Positions 6,858-7,422 of a DNA stretch of 7,422 bases are shown in pieces. The DNA lies in the NCBI GenBank assembly GCA_030039695.1, contig JASHVB010000570.1, forward strand, positions 1-7,422, written 5' to 3'. The notes below the pieces were generated by a model that searched no databases, had not been told where the DNA came from, and saw nothing but the letters and a program-made list of their open reading frames with translations. This DNA is from Acetobacteraceae bacterium. Lineage in GTDB: Bacteria > Pseudomonadota > Alphaproteobacteria > Acetobacterales > Acetobacteraceae. The position numbers and the translations under genes were made by a program. Position 1 is the stretch's first letter, and each line of letters begins with the position of its first letter.

Positions 6858-7421
6858 ATGGCACGAGGTAGTGATACTAACGCTGAGCCGGTCGCAGGTC
6901 ACGGCGGGTGCCATTTCGTGGTGGAGGAGTTCTATAAGGTCTTGCCGCCAACGATCTTCTTTGCGGTCGGCTTCAATCTGATCGTGCTCACACAGCGGAT
7001 ATTGCTAATGGACTATCTGCTGCAGTTTGCCGGCTTCATGGTAGCGACGACAACAGCGCTCGTTGTCGGCAAAGCAGTTCTGATTGCTGATGCAATACCG
7101 CTGTTACGGCGGTATGACCGCAAACCTCCGATCATCAGTATAGTTTTCAAGAGCATCTTCTACTGGGGATGCGTGTTCATTGCGCGGCTGATTGAGGCGT
7201 ATATTCATTATATGATCGACCAAGGGAAAGTGGTGGGCTTCGTGTCGTATATGCAGCAGACTTTTTCCTGGCACCGCTTCACGTTCATTCAAATATGGAT
7301 TCTCGTGCTCTTCTTGTTGTATACGACGGGTGCCGAGCTGAACCGTCTTCTCGGCAAGGGCACACTCCGGCGGTTGCTATTCAGCCCTCCGCCGTCTTCA
7401 CCAACTTCAATCGAACCATAG
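6858..7421 (+). CDS. Four-helix integral membrane protein of unknown function
   Basis: A 187-residue protein whose stop is one base from the window end, so it is complete. I do not recognise a named family. Four hydrophobic segments are likely membrane helices: about 29-47 (PPTIFFAVGFNLIVL), 56-78 (FAGFMVATTTALVVGKAVLIAD), 92-114 (IISIVFKSIFYWGCVFIARLIEAY) and 140-158 (FTFIQIWILVLFLLYTT). Charged residues sit within or beside helices (K72, D78, K98, R110, E113), and a basic loop RRYDRKP at 84-90 joins helices 2 and 3. The C-terminal tail is basic then proline/serine-rich (RRLLFSPPPSSPTS). There is no signal peptide, catalytic motif or transporter signature. Start ATG 6858 has a GGAG site; TTG 6819 would add 13 residues. 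It follows the sulfatase on the same strand after 132 bases. A role with the sulfatase, such as anchoring or transporting substrate or product, is only an inference from position. Confidence 0.8.
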   Translation: MARGSDTNAEPVAGHGGCHFVVEEFYKVLPPTIFFAVGFNLIVLTQRILLMDYLLQFAGFMVATTTALVVGKAVLIADAIPLLRRYDRKPPIISIVFKSIFYWGCVFIARLIEAYIHYMIDQGKVVGFVSYMQQTFSWHRFTFIQIWILVLFLLYTTGAELNRLLGKGTLRRLLFSPPPSSPTSIEP

Positions 7422-7422
7422 C

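Overview
The window is a stretch of Gram-negative, probably alphaproteobacterial or betaproteobacterial, chromosome. This is inferred from an MCE/Pqi envelope lipid-transport operon, twin-arginine (Tat) signal peptides and GC-rich coding sequence at the left end. I cannot name the genus from the sequence alone. It carries seven protein genes: six on the + strand and one on the - strand. I see no RNA gene, CRISPR array, insertion sequence or origin.

Left block (1-2901, + strand): the 3' end of pqiB, then pqiC and pqiA. They are joined by 4-base stop/start overlaps (GTGA, then ATGA), so this is a tightly coupled operon. Together they should encode the periplasm-spanning MCE channel (PqiB), its outer-membrane lipoprotein partner (PqiC) and the inner-membrane component (PqiA), which help maintain envelope lipids. 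The order B-C-A differs from the A-B-C order of Escherichia coli. Converging on it from the right is a - strand gene (2921-3484) for a secreted SYLF/Ysc84-type lipid-binding protein with a Tat-like signal.

Middle (3485-4009): about 525 bases separate the divergent SYLF and formylglycine-generating-enzyme genes. No gene here can be confidently assigned. There is one perfect 6-bp hairpin, and open frames on both strands that resemble no family I know.

Right block (4010-7421, + strand): a formylglycine-generating enzyme (FGE) with its copper-binding cysteine pair, a Tat-exported sulfatase with the FGE target motif (CTPGR), and a 187-residue four-helix membrane protein of unknown function. The FGE and sulfatase genes overlap by 20 bases. 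The expected logic is that FGE converts the sulfatase cysteine to formylglycine in the cytoplasm, the Tat system exports the enzyme, and it removes sulfate from an unknown ester outside the inner membrane. The membrane protein may be a partner, but only its position suggests this. The right block looks lower in GC than the pqi block, so it may have a different history. This uncharacterised membrane protein is the best candidate for something undescribed in the window.
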